This document shows positions 54,898-63,941 of a stretch of DNA of 64,000 nt, piece by piece. The notes under the pieces were generated by a model. That model was given only the letters and a program-made list of their open reading frames with translations. It was not told the origin of the DNA and ran no database searches. This DNA comes from Brevundimonas sp. M20 (GTDB lineage: Bacteria > Pseudomonadota > Alphaproteobacteria > Caulobacterales > Caulobacteraceae), in the NCBI RefSeq assembly GCF_006547065.1, contig NZ_CP041243.1:3177001-3241000 (forward strand). Direction: 5' to 3'. How positions within the stretch are numbered: position 1 is the first letter of the stretch; each line of letters opens with the position of its first letter. Position numbers and translations under genes: made by a program.

Positions 54898-56343
54898 ATG
54901 ACAAATACGATGACAGCACAGGCGGCGCTGGACCGCCTCGAAACCCTCTACTCCGAATCCGTCGCCAATCTTCGCGACGCTGTGAAGACCTTCCTCGCCA
55001 CGGGCGAGCGTCCCGACGCCGAGGCGCGGGCCAAGGGTCTCTTCACCTATCCTGAACTCCGCATCAGCTGGTTCGGCGACCGTCCGGTCAATCTGGCCAC
55101 CCGCGCCTATGCCCGACTCTCGCGACAGGGTGTGTATTCGACGACCATCACCCGCCCGGAACTGTACCGCTCGTACCTGCAGGAACAGCTGGCGCTGCTG
55201 GAGCAAGACTACGGCGCGACCTTCGACGTTATCCCGTCGGCGCAGGAAATCCCCTTCCCCTACGTGCTGGACGGCTCGGACGTGGTGCTGGACGCGACCA
55301 TGACGGCGTCGATCGCCCGCTACTTCCCGACCACCGATCTGGCCCACATCGGCGATGAGATCTCCGATGGCCTGTGGGATTCGGACGAGGAGTTCCCTCT
55401 GGCCCAGTTCGACGGCCTGCGCACCGACTTCTCGCTGGCCCGCCTGCGCCACTACACCGGCACTCCGGTCGAGGACGTGCAGAACTACATCCTGTTCACC
55501 AACTACAACCGCTACGTCGACGAATTCGTCCGCTGGGCGCTGGAGCAGATCAAGGATCCGAACAGCATCTACGAGACCTTCTCGACCTCGGGCGGGGTCG
55601 TGGTCACGCGGGACACGCCGAACCCGGAAGCCGTCGTCGCCGACGCCGCCTGGAAAAAGCACCAGATGCCCGCCTACCACCTGACCGCGCCGGGCTGGAA
55701 CGGGATCACCCTGGTCAACATCGGCGTCGGTCCGTCGAACGCCAAGACCATCTGCGACCACCTGGCCGTCACCCGGCCGCATGCGTGGATGATGATCGGC
55801 CACTGCGGCGGCCTGCGTCCGTCCCAGACCATCGGCGACTATGTGCTGGCACACGCCTATCTGCGCGAGGATCACGTTCTGGACGCCGTCCTGCCGCCGG
55901 ACATCCCCATCCCCTCGATCGCGGAAGTCCAGCGCGCCCTGTACGACGCCGCCAAGATCGTCTCGGGCGCCCCGGGCGAGGAAGTGAAGCGTCGCCTGCG
56001 CACCGGCACCGTCGTCACCACCGACGACCGGAACTGGGAGCTGCGCTATTCCAAGTCGGCCCTGCGCTTCAACCAGAGCCGCGCCGTGGCAATCGACATG
56101 GAATCGGCCACCATCGCCGCGCAGGGCTACCGCTTCCGCGTGCCCTACGGGACGCTGCTCTGCGTGTCGGACAAGCCGCTGCACGGCGAGATCAAGCTGC
56201 CGGGTCAGGCCAACCGCTTCTACGAGGGATCCATCTCGGAACACCTCCAGATCGGCATCCAGGCCGTGGACCTGCTGCGCGCCGAAGGCAACCGCCTGCA
56301 CAGCCGCAAGCTCCGCGCCTTCGACGAGCCTCCGTTCCGGTAG
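54898..56343 (+). CDS. amn: AMP nucleosidase
   Basis: A 481-residue enzyme hydrolysing AMP to adenine and ribose-5-phosphate. The N-terminal AMP-nucleosidase domain (to about 180, with RISWFGDRPVNLATRAYARL) precedes a purine-nucleoside-phosphorylase-like C-terminal domain with VNIGVGPSNAKTICDHLAV, MIGHCGGLRPSQTIGDYV and VAIDMESATIAAQGYRFRVP. A strong GGGAGG site precedes ATG 54898. It likely balances adenylate pools. It is monocistronic by appearance and converges on the phasin gene. Confidence 0.94.
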   Translation: MTNTMTAQAALDRLETLYSESVANLRDAVKTFLATGERPDAEARAKGLFTYPELRISWFGDRPVNLATRAYARLSRQGVYSTTITRPELYRSYLQEQLALLEQDYGATFDVIPSAQEIPFPYVLDGSDVVLDATMTASIARYFPTTDLAHIGDEISDGLWDSDEEFPLAQFDGLRTDFSLARLRHYTGTPVEDVQNYILFTNYNRYVDEFVRWALEQIKDPNSIYETFSTSGGVVVTRDTPNPEAVVADAAWKKHQMPAYHLTAPGWNGITLVNIGVGPSNAKTICDHLAVTRPHAWMMIGHCGGLRPSQTIGDYVLAHAYLREDHVLDAVLPPDIPIPSIAEVQRALYDAAKIVSGAPGEEVKRRLRTGTVVTTDDRNWELRYSKSALRFNQSRAVAIDMESATIAAQGYRFRVPYGTLLCVSDKPLHGEIKLPGQANRFYEGSISEHLQIGIQAVDLLRAEGNRLHSRKLRAFDEPPFR

Positions 56344-56404
56344 GTGATACTGCGGGCGCTATTTCGAAGACGCCCGAACGGATATTTGGACGACGAAAAT
56401 TGTG

Positions 56405-56439
56405 ACGACGGCGACAGGAGATACAGCCTGAGCCGTCGT
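56405..56439 (-). terminator. Intrinsic terminator of the phasin gene
   Basis: The stem is ACGACGGC/GCCGTCGT (extended one pair by flanking G.C) with an inner CAGG/CCTG helix. On the minus strand it starts one base after the phasin stop and is followed by CACAATTTTCG, which gives a U4 run. A separate short GGGCG/CGCCC hairpin nearer amn (about 56351-56373) may serve the plus strand. Confidence 0.65.
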
Positions 56440-56440
56440 C

Positions 56441-56902
56441 CTAGCGCTTGAGCCGTTCCGCATTGGCGGTCGCCGCCGCGTGGATCGGCTGCAGGGCGTC
56501 GGTCTGAAGCTTCAGCATGGCCACGCCCATGGCCCAGCTCTGTTCGAGAGACCGGGTCCAGGCGTCGGCGGCCCAGGCGCTTTGGGCGGCCATCATCTCC
56601 GCCGGGGTCCGGGAACGCAGCACAGCGTCGAAGGCCCGGCCCGCCGCCGCGGTTTCCCGTGCGGCGACCGTCTGCGCCGTCTGCGCCAGCACCGCCGCGC
56701 CGTTCAGACCGATGCGGGCCGATCTGGACATGGCGTCCAGTTTCTCCGACCCCATCAACGCCAGCTCCGCCATATCCGCGCCGGCCGGATTCGCGACGGC
56801 CTCGGCCATGATGGTCAGCCGCCGGGCGATGACGTCGCCCGAGGCTTCCAGCAGTTCCTGTCCGGCGCGGGCGGCCCGCGCGGCCTCGTCGATAGGGCTC
56901 AT
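56441..56902 (-). CDS. Phasin-family protein
   Basis: A 153-residue, Ala-rich, almost wholly helical protein: helices at about 5-35, 45-75, 78-105 and 108-150, with conserved-type pieces SEKLDAMSRSARIGLNGA and SAWAADAWTRSLEQSW. Phasins coat polyhydroxyalkanoate granules. The assignment rests on helical composition and the phasin-like QxxWAxDxWTRS pattern, not on a catalytic motif. ATG 56902 opens MSPIDEAARAARAGQ. It follows the creatininase-family gene by 26 bases. Confidence 0.72.
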   Translation of the reverse strand: MSPIDEAARAARAGQELLEASGDVIARRLTIMAEAVANPAGADMAELALMGSEKLDAMSRSARIGLNGAAVLAQTAQTVAARETAAAGRAFDAVLRSRTPAEMMAAQSAWAADAWTRSLEQSWAMGVAMLKLQTDALQPIHAAATANAERLKR

Positions 56903-56928
56903 GGAATGACGGTGCGCCTGACCCGGCC

Positions 56929-57678
56929 TTACGGCAAGACCTCGACCGAGAAGTCCGCCACATCCTGTAGCAATCCCGGCACAGCGGCATCGATGATCGT
57001 CTGGCCGTGCTCCGGGCTGGCCAGCATGGGATCGGAGCCGATCCGGCCGTCCGGGAACCGGGCGCGATAGTCCAGCGCATCGCGGATCGGCCCGTTCGGC
57101 GCGATCTTCGGGCTGTAGTCGGCGGTCTTGATCCGGTCCGGATAAGCGGCCTGCGTGACCGCGATCTCGGACGGCGTGGCGTGCATCCCGTGCCCGACCG
57201 GGAACAGCCGGTTGCACAGGCTGTTCACCCCCGGCAGGTCCCACCAATTGCGCAGCTTCAGCACGAACGGCGGGCGATCTTCCGCGAACGACCACTCCGC
57301 ATAGATCTCGGCGAAGGTGGCCTCGATGGTGGCGACGTTGCCGCCGTGACCGTTCAGGAAATAGATTCGCTCGAAGCCATGGCGGCTCAGCGAATGCACC
57401 CAGTCGGTGATCGCGGCCATGAACGTCGAGGGGCGCAGCGAGATGGTTCCCGCGAAGGCCAGATGGTGCTGGGCCATGCCGATGTTGAACGTCGGTGCGA
57501 CCACCAGTTGCTCGTCCGCCTTCTCGGCGGCGTGGGCGATGATCTCCGGGCACAGCCAGTCGGTGCCCAGCAGGCCCGTCGGACCATGCTGCTCATTCGA
57601 GCCGATCGGCACGACCACCGTCTTCACGGTCTTCAGCCGCGCGTCGATCTCGGGCCAGGACGACAGATGCATCAGCAT
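56929..57678 (-). CDS. Creatininase-family amidohydrolase
   Basis: A 249-residue protein of the creatininase/MftE fold. Metal-site motifs are visible: VVVPIGSNEQHGPTGLLGTDW (Glu, His and Asp ligands), YFLNGHGGNVATIEAT and the later VGHGMHATPSEIAV. These enzymes open cyclic or peptide amides using two Zn2+/Mn2+ ions. The actual substrate (creatinine, formamide or another) cannot be read from sequence. ATG 57678 is chosen over an upstream TTG at 57693. Confidence 0.87.
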   Translation of the reverse strand: MLMHLSSWPEIDARLKTVKTVVVPIGSNEQHGPTGLLGTDWLCPEIIAHAAEKADEQLVVAPTFNIGMAQHHLAFAGTISLRPSTFMAAITDWVHSLSRHGFERIYFLNGHGGNVATIEATFAEIYAEWSFAEDRPPFVLKLRNWWDLPGVNSLCNRLFPVGHGMHATPSEIAVTQAAYPDRIKTADYSPKIAPNGPIRDALDYRARFPDGRIGSDPMLASPEHGQTIIDAAVPGLLQDVADFSVEVLP

Positions 57679-57748
57679 GGGCGGAACTCTCAAACCGGGG
57701 AAGCGGTCGCTCTACACCCATCCCGGGCCGCCGTCATTCCGGGGCGCC

Positions 57749-58345
57749 TCACTCCGGGGCGAAGGCCCGCATGAAGCGGCGCGTGACCTCGGCAGCGCGG
57801 GCGGCGGGATCGATCACCGGATGCGGCACGCCCAGAATGCCGCGCAGATGCCCGTGGCCCAGAACCATGCCGGAGAACATCTCGGCGGCGACATCGGGCT
57901 CGGGCACCGACAACACGCCCTTGCGATCCTGTTCCGCCAGCCAGGCGGACAGTTTTCGAAGGCTCTCGGCCGGACCCGCCTCATAGATGGCCGCCGCGAT
58001 ATCCGGGGCCTGGGGCGACAGCAGGGCGACCCCGCGCATCGACCCCTTGCTGTCATTGCCGGCGATCTTCTCCAGCAGCAGGCCGGCGAAACCGCGCAGC
58101 ACCGCCTCGGCGTCCCCCCCCGAGCGCAGCGGGGCGCTGATCGTGTCCGACCGGCGACTGGCCAGCGCCCGCCCGATATCCAGCTTGGACGGGAAGCGGT
58201 TGTACAGCGTCTGGCGCGAGACCCCGGCGGTGCGTGCGATGGCCTCCATCGAGACTGACACGCCTTTTTCAGCGAAAAGGGCGTGCGCGGCCTCCAGGAT
58301 GGCCTCGGTCTTGGCCTCGTCGACCTGTCCGGCGATTCTAGGCAT
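57749..58345 (-). CDS. TetR/AcrR-family transcriptional regulator
   Basis: A 198-residue regulator. The N-terminal helix-turn-helix is SMEAIARTAGVSRQTLYNRFPSK (about 31-53) in the standard TetR layout, with a ligand-binding C-terminal domain like those that sense drugs. It is the third gene after emrA-emrB, 15 bases past emrB, so it probably autoregulates that operon through the palindrome at 61136-61151. ATG 58345 starts MPRIAGQVDEAKTEAILEAA. Confidence 0.88.
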   Translation of the reverse strand: MPRIAGQVDEAKTEAILEAAHALFAEKGVSVSMEAIARTAGVSRQTLYNRFPSKLDIGRALASRRSDTISAPLRSGGDAEAVLRGFAGLLLEKIAGNDSKGSMRGVALLSPQAPDIAAAIYEAGPAESLRKLSAWLAEQDRKGVLSVPEPDVAAEMFSGMVLGHGHLRGILGVPHPVIDPAARAAEVTRRFMRAFAPE

Positions 58346-58360
58346 TCTGTGCTCGGGACA

Positions 58361-59965
58361 TCAGTGCGCGTCCGACGCCACGGGTGGTGCGCCCGGCTGC
58401 TGTTTCACCGGCTTGGCCAGCAGGGTCACGAAGGCCGCGAAGGCGCAGCCGACGGCCAGCATGGCGAAGGCGTCGCCGAAGGCCAGCGTCGTCGCCTGCA
58501 TCTGAAGCATCCCGTTGACGGCCTTCATCGCCGAACCCGCCGGATCGATCGAGTCGGCGAAACGCTCCTGCATCGCCGACAACATGCCCTGCATGGCGCC
58601 GCTGGTGTTCTGAATGCCCTGGGTCAGCTCGCTCATGTGCAGGGCGGTGTTGGTCGTCAGCGAGGTGTTCAGAAGAGCCAGACCCACGGCCCCGCCGACG
58701 TTGCGGAACAGGTTCACCAGCCCCGAGGCGTTCTTGACCATGTGCGGCGGCAGGGTCGACATCGTCACCTGCTGCGAGGCGATCATGGCGATCATCACCC
58801 CCACCCCGCGCAGGGCCTGAACTCCGGCGAACTCCCAGAAGCCCCATTCGCTGGTCAGCGCATGGGCGTCCCACATGCCCCAGGCGCACATCATGAAGCC
58901 CCCGAACATCAGGATACGCGGATCAACCGCCCGCACCAGTCGCCCGGCGAAGGGCCCCGTGGCGAACATGGCCAGACCCGAGACGACCATGGTGGTCCCG
59001 ACCTCCGCCGCCGAATAGCCCCGCACCCGCCCGAGGAAGAGCGGCAGCAGGAAGGTCCCGCCGAACAGGGCCAGGCCGACGGTGAAGGTCATCACCACGC
59101 CGACGAAGAAGTTACGATTGGCGAACGCCCGCAGCTCCACGATCGGGTTGTAGTAGGTCAACGTGCGCCAGATGAAGGCCGGGCCGGTCACGGCCGTGAC
59201 CACCGTCAGCAGCAGGATCTCCTCGTCCGCGAACCAGTCATTCCTGGCGCCTTCCTCCAGCACGAACTGAAGGCTCATCAGGAAGGTCGCCATCAGGACC
59301 AGACCCAGCCAGTCGAAGCCCTTGGACAGCGACGGATCGCCCTTGTCGAAATTGGCGTAGCGGCTGACCAGGAACAGCACGAGGATTCCCGGCGGCACAT
59401 TGATGAAGAACAGCCAGCGCCAGCTCAGCTGCTCGGTCAGGTGTCCGCCCAGCGTCGGCCCGATGGTCGGCGCCAGGGTCACGATCAGCCCCATGATGAC
59501 GCTGGCCGTCACGCGCTGCGCGGGCGGAAAGGCGGTGAAGGCCACGGCGAAGACGGTCGGGATCATGGCCCCGCCGACAAAACCCTGAATGGCCCGGAAG
59601 AAGATCATCTGCTCGACCGACCCGGACAGGCCGACGGCGATGCTCATCAGAATGAAGCCGGTGCAGGACAGCAGGAACACCTTCTGCGTGCCCCACAGCC
59701 GCGACAGGTATCCCGACAGGGGGATCATCACGACCTCGGGGATCAGATAGGCGGTCTGGATCCAGCTGATTTCATCCGCCGACGCCCCGACCCCCGCCTG
59801 AATCTGCGGCAGGGAGGAGGCGACGATCTGGATGTCGAGAATGGCCATGAACTGGCCGATCACCATCCCGGCGAAGCCGAGCAGGAGGATCGTCCAGTTG
59901 ACCTGGGGTTCGGCGGCTGCGGCGGGGGCCGGGGCCTGACCCTGCGTGACGGACTGGGACGTCAT
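58361..59965 (-). CDS. emrB: DHA2-family MFS drug exporter, EmrB-like
   Basis: A 534-residue transporter with 14 predicted membrane helices. Signatures of the EmrB branch: ILDIQIVASSLPQIQAGVGA in helix 1, WIQTAYLIPEVVMIPLSGYL, the motif C-like APTIGPTLGGHLTEQLSWRW and FINVPPGI. It couples proton import to efflux of hydrophobic drugs. It is paired with the EmrA-like adaptor 29 bases upstream and followed by tetR. ATG 59965 starts MTSQSVTQGQAPAP. Confidence 0.92.
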   Translation of the reverse strand: MTSQSVTQGQAPAPAAAAEPQVNWTILLLGFAGMVIGQFMAILDIQIVASSLPQIQAGVGASADEISWIQTAYLIPEVVMIPLSGYLSRLWGTQKVFLLSCTGFILMSIAVGLSGSVEQMIFFRAIQGFVGGAMIPTVFAVAFTAFPPAQRVTASVIMGLIVTLAPTIGPTLGGHLTEQLSWRWLFFINVPPGILVLFLVSRYANFDKGDPSLSKGFDWLGLVLMATFLMSLQFVLEEGARNDWFADEEILLLTVVTAVTGPAFIWRTLTYYNPIVELRAFANRNFFVGVVMTFTVGLALFGGTFLLPLFLGRVRGYSAAEVGTTMVVSGLAMFATGPFAGRLVRAVDPRILMFGGFMMCAWGMWDAHALTSEWGFWEFAGVQALRGVGVMIAMIASQQVTMSTLPPHMVKNASGLVNLFRNVGGAVGLALLNTSLTTNTALHMSELTQGIQNTSGAMQGMLSAMQERFADSIDPAGSAMKAVNGMLQMQATTLAFGDAFAMLAVGCAFAAFVTLLAKPVKQQPGAPPVASDAH

Positions 59966-59994
59966 GGTTCTGCCTTCCCCGTTCGGGGCGGAGT

Positions 59995-61086
59995 TCAGCG
60001 CGCGGCGGTCTGGACCGGGGCGGCGGCGGATTCGGCGAAGGTCAGGCCGCCCTCGCTCTTGAGATCGACCTTCACCTCGACCGACAGGCCGGGACGCAAC
60101 ACCGCGCCCTCGCGACGATCCACACGGATGCGAACCGGGACGCGCTGGGTGATCTTGGTGAAGTTGCCGGTGGCGTTCTCGATGGGGATCAGGGCGAACT
60201 CGGACCCGGTCGCCGGGGCGAAGCTGTCGATGTGGCCGACCAGAGGCTCGCCCTTGAAGGCGTCGGCCTTGATCTCGACCTGCTGGCCCAGACGCATCCG
60301 GTCCAGCTGGGTCTCCTTGAAGTTCGCCACCACATAGGTGTCGCCCAGCGGCACGATCGACAGGATCACCCCGCCCGGACGGACATACTGGCCGACCCGC
60401 ACACCCCGCGCGCCGACGACGCCCGCGACGGGGGCCCGAATGACGGTGCGCTCCAGCGCGATACGGGCCTGTTCGACCAGAGCGCGCGCCTGTTCCACCG
60501 AGGCGACCGATTGCTCGCGGGTCGAGCCCAGAACACCGGCGGTGCGCTGCTCGGCGGCCAGCGCGGCCTGCGCCTCGGCGACCGAGGCCTGCGCCGTGCG
60601 GGCGCTGGCGCGTTCGGTCTCGATCCGCTGTTGCGAGACCCAGCCCTGCTCGGCCAGCTGGCTGTAGCGGTTGACCTGCTGGCGGGCGAGATCGGCCTGG
60701 GCCTGGGCCTGCGCCACCGAGGCGGCGCGGCTGGCGATCATCGCCTGTTCCTGTTCGGCGCGGGCGTCCACGTTGGCGACCCCGGCCTGCAAGGCGGCCA
60801 GATTGGCCTCGGCCTGCGCCAGCTTCACCTTGGCGTCGGCGTCATCCAGACGAATCAGCACCTGACCGGCCTCGACGCGCTGGTTATCGGCGACCAGCAC
60901 CTCGACCACATAACCCTCGACCTGCGGGCTCAGGGAGGTGGTGTCAGCCTGCACGAAAGCGTTGTCGGTGGCTTCCCACCTCTGCTTGCCCTGCCACCAG
61001 ACAACCCCGCCGGCGATCAGGCCGAGGCCCACGATACCGGCGACGATCAGGGGGAGGCGTTTCTTGACGGCGGGATTCAGAGCCAT
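59995..61086 (-). CDS. emrA: HlyD-family membrane fusion protein, EmrA-like
   Basis: A 363-residue periplasmic adaptor. One N-terminal membrane anchor (about 10-29, LPLIVAGIVGLGLIAGGVVW) is followed by a split lipoyl domain (AFVQADTTSLSPQVEGYVVEVLVADNQRV and VIRAPVAGVVGARGVRVGQYV). Between them is a long coiled coil rich in Ala/Gln/Glu (about 77-205), and beta-barrel segments follow (NFKETQLDRMRLGQQVEIKAD). It joins the EmrB pump to a TolC-type channel. First gene of emrA-emrB-tetR; the promoter/operator is at 61129-61159. Confidence 0.92.
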   Translation of the reverse strand: MALNPAVKKRLPLIVAGIVGLGLIAGGVVWWQGKQRWEATDNAFVQADTTSLSPQVEGYVVEVLVADNQRVEAGQVLIRLDDADAKVKLAQAEANLAALQAGVANVDARAEQEQAMIASRAASVAQAQAQADLARQQVNRYSQLAEQGWVSQQRIETERASARTAQASVAEAQAALAAEQRTAGVLGSTREQSVASVEQARALVEQARIALERTVIRAPVAGVVGARGVRVGQYVRPGGVILSIVPLGDTYVVANFKETQLDRMRLGQQVEIKADAFKGEPLVGHIDSFAPATGSEFALIPIENATGNFTKITQRVPVRIRVDRREGAVLRPGLSVEVKVDLKSEGGLTFAESAAAPVQTAAR

Positions 61087-61128
61087 GTCAGAACTCGAAG
61101 TACGGGGGGAGGCGCGATAAAGCGTCGC

Positions 61129-61159
61129 GCATAAATGGACAGCCTTGTCCAGAAATCAA
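61129..61159 (-). promoter_or_regulatory. emrAB-tetR promoter with TetR-type operator palindrome
   Basis: Minus-strand -35-like TTGATT (61159-61154) and -10-like TTTATG (61135-61130) are separated by 18 bases. Exactly between them lies the perfect palindrome TGGACA-AGGC-TGTCCA (61151-61136). A repressor bound there would block polymerase. The neighbouring TetR protein is the natural candidate. The promoter elements are modest matches; the palindrome is exact. Confidence 0.6.
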
Positions 61160-61217
61160 CTCCCTTGTTTCGGCGCCGCAACACGTCATGTTTCGCGCCA
61201 TCAGGACTGAGGTTTCC

Positions 61218-62489
61218 GTGTCACTTCCCGCTTTCGTCGATGTGGTCATTGTCGGGGCCGGCGCCGCCGGTCTGGCGGCCGCCCGCGCCCTGTCGCACCA
61301 GCCCCTCACCATCGCCGTGCTCGAGGCCCGGGATCGCATCGGCGGCCGCGCATGGACGATCCGGTTCCAGGGCGAGGGCCTCGACATGGGCTGCGGCTGG
61401 CTGCACTCGGCGGACGAAAATCCGCTGGCGACCATGGTCGAGCCGGCGGGCCTGACCCTCGACCGCACCCCGCCGCCCTGGCAAGGTCAGGCCTTCAATC
61501 ACGAGACCACCGACGCCGAGATCGCCGACTTCCGCGCCGCCTGGGACGCCTTTGACGAACGCATCGCAGAGGCCGCCGCCGGCGGTCGTGAAGGCCCTGC
61601 CTCCGCCTTGCTGGAGCCCGGCAATCGCTGGAACGGGCGGATGGACGCCATCTCCGGGGCCCTGAACGGCGCCCGCTTCGCCCAGGTCTCCATTCTCGAC
61701 TACGACGCCTATCGCGACACCGGCGTGAACTGGCGCGTGCGAGAAGGCTATGGTCGGCTGATCGAGACTCTCGGCCGTCCGGTCCCGGTCATCACCGACT
61801 GCCCGGTGCGCAAGATCGACCGGACCGGTCCCGTCCTGCGGCTGGAGACCGACCGGGGCGTCATCGAGGCCCGCGCCGTGATCGTGACTCTCCCGACCGA
61901 CCTGATCGCCCGCGAGACCCTGAAGTTCGACCCGCCCCTGCCCGCGCTTCTGGAGGCGGCGAACAATGTGCCGCTCGGGCTGGCGTCCAAGATGCACATG
62001 ACCGTCACCGGGGCAGAGGACTTCCCCGAGAACAGCCAGCTCTGGGGCCGCACCGACACCGCCGACACCGGCGGCTATCACCTGCGCCCCTTCGGCCGGG
62101 CGATGATCGAGGGCTACTACGGCGGCGATCTGGCGCGTGGGCTGGAGGCCGAGGGACAGGCCGCCTTCTTCGCCTTCGCCGTGGAGGAACTGGTTCACCT
62201 GCTGGGCTCGAACATGCGCCGGCGGCTGGACCCGGTCGTCGCGACCCTGTGGGGCGCCGACCCATGGTCGCTCGGCGCCTACTCCCACGCCCTGCCCGGT
62301 CACGCCGGGGATCGCGCCAGACTGAAGACGCCCGTCGAGAACCGCATCTTCTTCGCCGGCGAGGCCACCGCTGAAGCCTTCTACGGCACCGCCCACGGCG
62401 CCTGGATGGAAGGTGAACGGGCGGCGCGGGAAGCCATGGGGACGCTGGGGCTTGATCCCGGGCCGCGCCCCGGCGACGAAGGCGCATGA
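61218..62489 (+). CDS. FAD-dependent amine oxidase-like flavoprotein
   Basis: A 423-residue flavin amine oxidase-family protein. The dinucleotide motif is DVVIVGAGAAGLAAARAL, then LEARDRIGGRAWT (the GGR motif of monoamine/polyamine oxidases), GCGWLHSADENPLA, and a C-terminal FAD contact FFAGEATAEAFYGTAHGAWMEG. The substrate is not determinable by eye. I use GTG 61218, with TGAGG a few bases before it; ATG 61188 adds ten residues and lacks a ribosome site. Its stop overlaps the nth start as ATGA. Confidence 0.85.
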   Translation: MSLPAFVDVVIVGAGAAGLAAARALSHQPLTIAVLEARDRIGGRAWTIRFQGEGLDMGCGWLHSADENPLATMVEPAGLTLDRTPPPWQGQAFNHETTDAEIADFRAAWDAFDERIAEAAAGGREGPASALLEPGNRWNGRMDAISGALNGARFAQVSILDYDAYRDTGVNWRVREGYGRLIETLGRPVPVITDCPVRKIDRTGPVLRLETDRGVIEARAVIVTLPTDLIARETLKFDPPLPALLEAANNVPLGLASKMHMTVTGAEDFPENSQLWGRTDTADTGGYHLRPFGRAMIEGYYGGDLARGLEAEGQAAFFAFAVEELVHLLGSNMRRRLDPVVATLWGADPWSLGAYSHALPGHAGDRARLKTPVENRIFFAGEATAEAFYGTAHGAWMEGERAAREAMGTLGLDPGPRPGDEGA

Positions 62490-63229
62490 AGCCGCCCGCG
62501 CCGAAGCGCTCGAAAAAGCCCGTCCCCAAACGCCCCGCCGTCATGACCGGCGCGGCGATCCCGGTGCTGCGCTGGCCGCCGGACGAGGATCGGGTCGAAA
62601 CCATCTTCGAGCGGCTTTCGGCCTTCATGCCGGACCCGAAGACCGAGCTGAACTACACCAACCCCTTCACCTTCGTGGTCGCCGTCGCGCTTTCGGCCCA
62701 AGCCACGGACGTCGGGGTCAACAAGGCCACCGAAAAGCTGTTCAAGGTCGCCGACACGCCGGAAAAGATGCTGGCGCTCGGCGAGGAGGGGCTGATCCCG
62801 TTCATCAACTCCATCGGCCTTTATCGGGGCAAGGCGAAGAACGTCATCGCCCTCAGCCGGCTCGTGCTTGAGAAGCACGGCGGCGATGTTCCGCTCAACC
62901 GTGACGAGCTGCAGGCCCTGCCCGGCGTCGGCCGCAAGACCGCCAGCGTGGTGCTGAACGAAATGGGCGTCGAACCGGCCATCGCGGTGGACACCCATGT
63001 CTTCCGCGTCTCCCACCGGCTGGGGCTGGCCAACGCCGCGACGCCGGACAAGGTCGAGGCCCAGTTGCACCGGATCGTGCCGGAGGACTGGCTCCCCAAG
63101 GCGCATCACTGGCTGATCCTGCACGGCCGCTACACCTGCACGGCGCGCAGGCCGAAATGCACCGCCTGTGTGATCAATGACCTTTGTCCATCCCGCGCCG
63201 GGCTGATGGCGCTGGGCGAAGCCGCCTGA
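62486..63229 (+). CDS. nth: Endonuclease III
   Basis: A 247-residue DNA glycosylase/AP-lyase for oxidised pyrimidines. The helix-hairpin-helix LPGVGRKTASVVLNEMG contains catalytic Lys151, catalytic Asp169 is in AVDTHVFRVSHRLG, and the 4Fe-4S cluster ligands are Cys218, 225, 228 and 234 (C-x6-C-x2-C-x5-C). A basic Pro/Lys-rich N-terminal arm of about 25 residues precedes the core. The start ATG overlaps the stop of the upstream flavoprotein gene. It converges on the MarR gene with a five-base gap. Confidence 0.96.
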   Translation: MKPPAPKRSKKPVPKRPAVMTGAAIPVLRWPPDEDRVETIFERLSAFMPDPKTELNYTNPFTFVVAVALSAQATDVGVNKATEKLFKVADTPEKMLALGEEGLIPFINSIGLYRGKAKNVIALSRLVLEKHGGDVPLNRDELQALPGVGRKTASVVLNEMGVEPAIAVDTHVFRVSHRLGLANAATPDKVEAQLHRIVPEDWLPKAHHWLILHGRYTCTARRPKCTACVINDLCPSRAGLMALGEAA

Positions 63230-63234
63230 CCGCT

Positions 63235-63729
63235 TCAGGAATTGAGCGCCTCGTCGTCGGCCCCGGCGTCTTCGGGCCGCAGGCCCGGATCGGTCAGCAG
63301 GCGGGTCGCCAGCGTGTCCAGCACCTTCAGGGCCGTGACCAGCTCATCATCGGGCACGCCGTCAAACACCCGTGTCCGCATCGCCGCCGCCAGACCGTCG
63401 AAGGCCGCCAGGGCCGTCGCGCCCTTTTCCTGCATCACCACCAGTCGCGACCGTCCGTCCCCGATCAGCCGACGTCGGGACACAAGACCGGCATCCTCCA
63501 GCCAGTCGACCAGCCGGGTGACGCTGGCCCCCGTGATCTTCATTCGCGCCGCGATCTCCGAGTGGGTCAGGCCCCGTCGCGCATCCGCGAGGACATATAA
63601 CAGGCTCATGGGCGCCCCCGCATGCCCCGCGCCCCGGTAGGCCTCGGCGGACCGTTGCTGCCAACGCCGCGCCGCCTGCGAGACGCTGTTCACAACCTTC
63701 AATTGCAGGGAGTAGCGGGAAGTCGGCAC
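63235..63729 (-). CDS. MarR-family transcriptional regulator
   Basis: A 164-residue regulator. The winged helix-turn-helix spans about residues 55-110: GLTHSEIAARMKITGASVTRLVDWLEDAGLV is the recognition region and RRRLIGDGRSRLVVMQEKG is the wing with the typical Asp/Arg. The acidic C-terminus (EDAGADDEALNS) is unusual. I use GTG 63729, with GGAGA six bases upstream, rather than ATG 63783, which would add 18 residues. It is divergent from a gene that starts at 63942, its probable target. Confidence 0.85.
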   Translation of the reverse strand: MPTSRYSLQLKVVNSVSQAARRWQQRSAEAYRGAGHAGAPMSLLYVLADARRGLTHSEIAARMKITGASVTRLVDWLEDAGLVSRRRLIGDGRSRLVVMQEKGATALAAFDGLAAAMRTRVFDGVPDDELVTALKVLDTLATRLLTDPGLRPEDAGADDEALNS

Positions 63730-63885
63730 GGCTCTCCAGGGGACGGGCGGCGTAACAATGCGTGAAACGCCGCGCCGTATCACACGTCGGATTCCGGCGT
63801 TACCGCATGCCCTTGTTGGGAGAAAAATCCAGCTCTCGCCATGATATATAGCGGGCTAAGCAAACGGGCGCCGCGCATAAATCAT

Positions 63886-63901
63886 TTAAGGTCAGGCTTA
63901 A
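63886..63901. promoter_or_regulatory. Inverted repeat in the divergent region before the last gene, candidate MarR operator
   Basis: TTAAG-GTCAGG-CTTAA is a 16-base palindrome with 5-bp arms in an AT-rich part of the gap between the MarR gene and the gene at 63942. MarR proteins usually bind such short palindromes in their own divergent promoter regions. The AT-rich TGATATATA at 63842-63850 nearby may be part of a promoter. Confidence 0.35.
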
Positions 63902-63941
63902 CGCAGTTCGCGTTTCCCCTCTCTCCATATCGAGACACGCC

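Noticed and set aside
58283..60337. A 684-codon open frame on the plus strand across emrB
   Set aside because: His/Gln/Arg-rich shadow typical of the complement of a membrane-protein gene.
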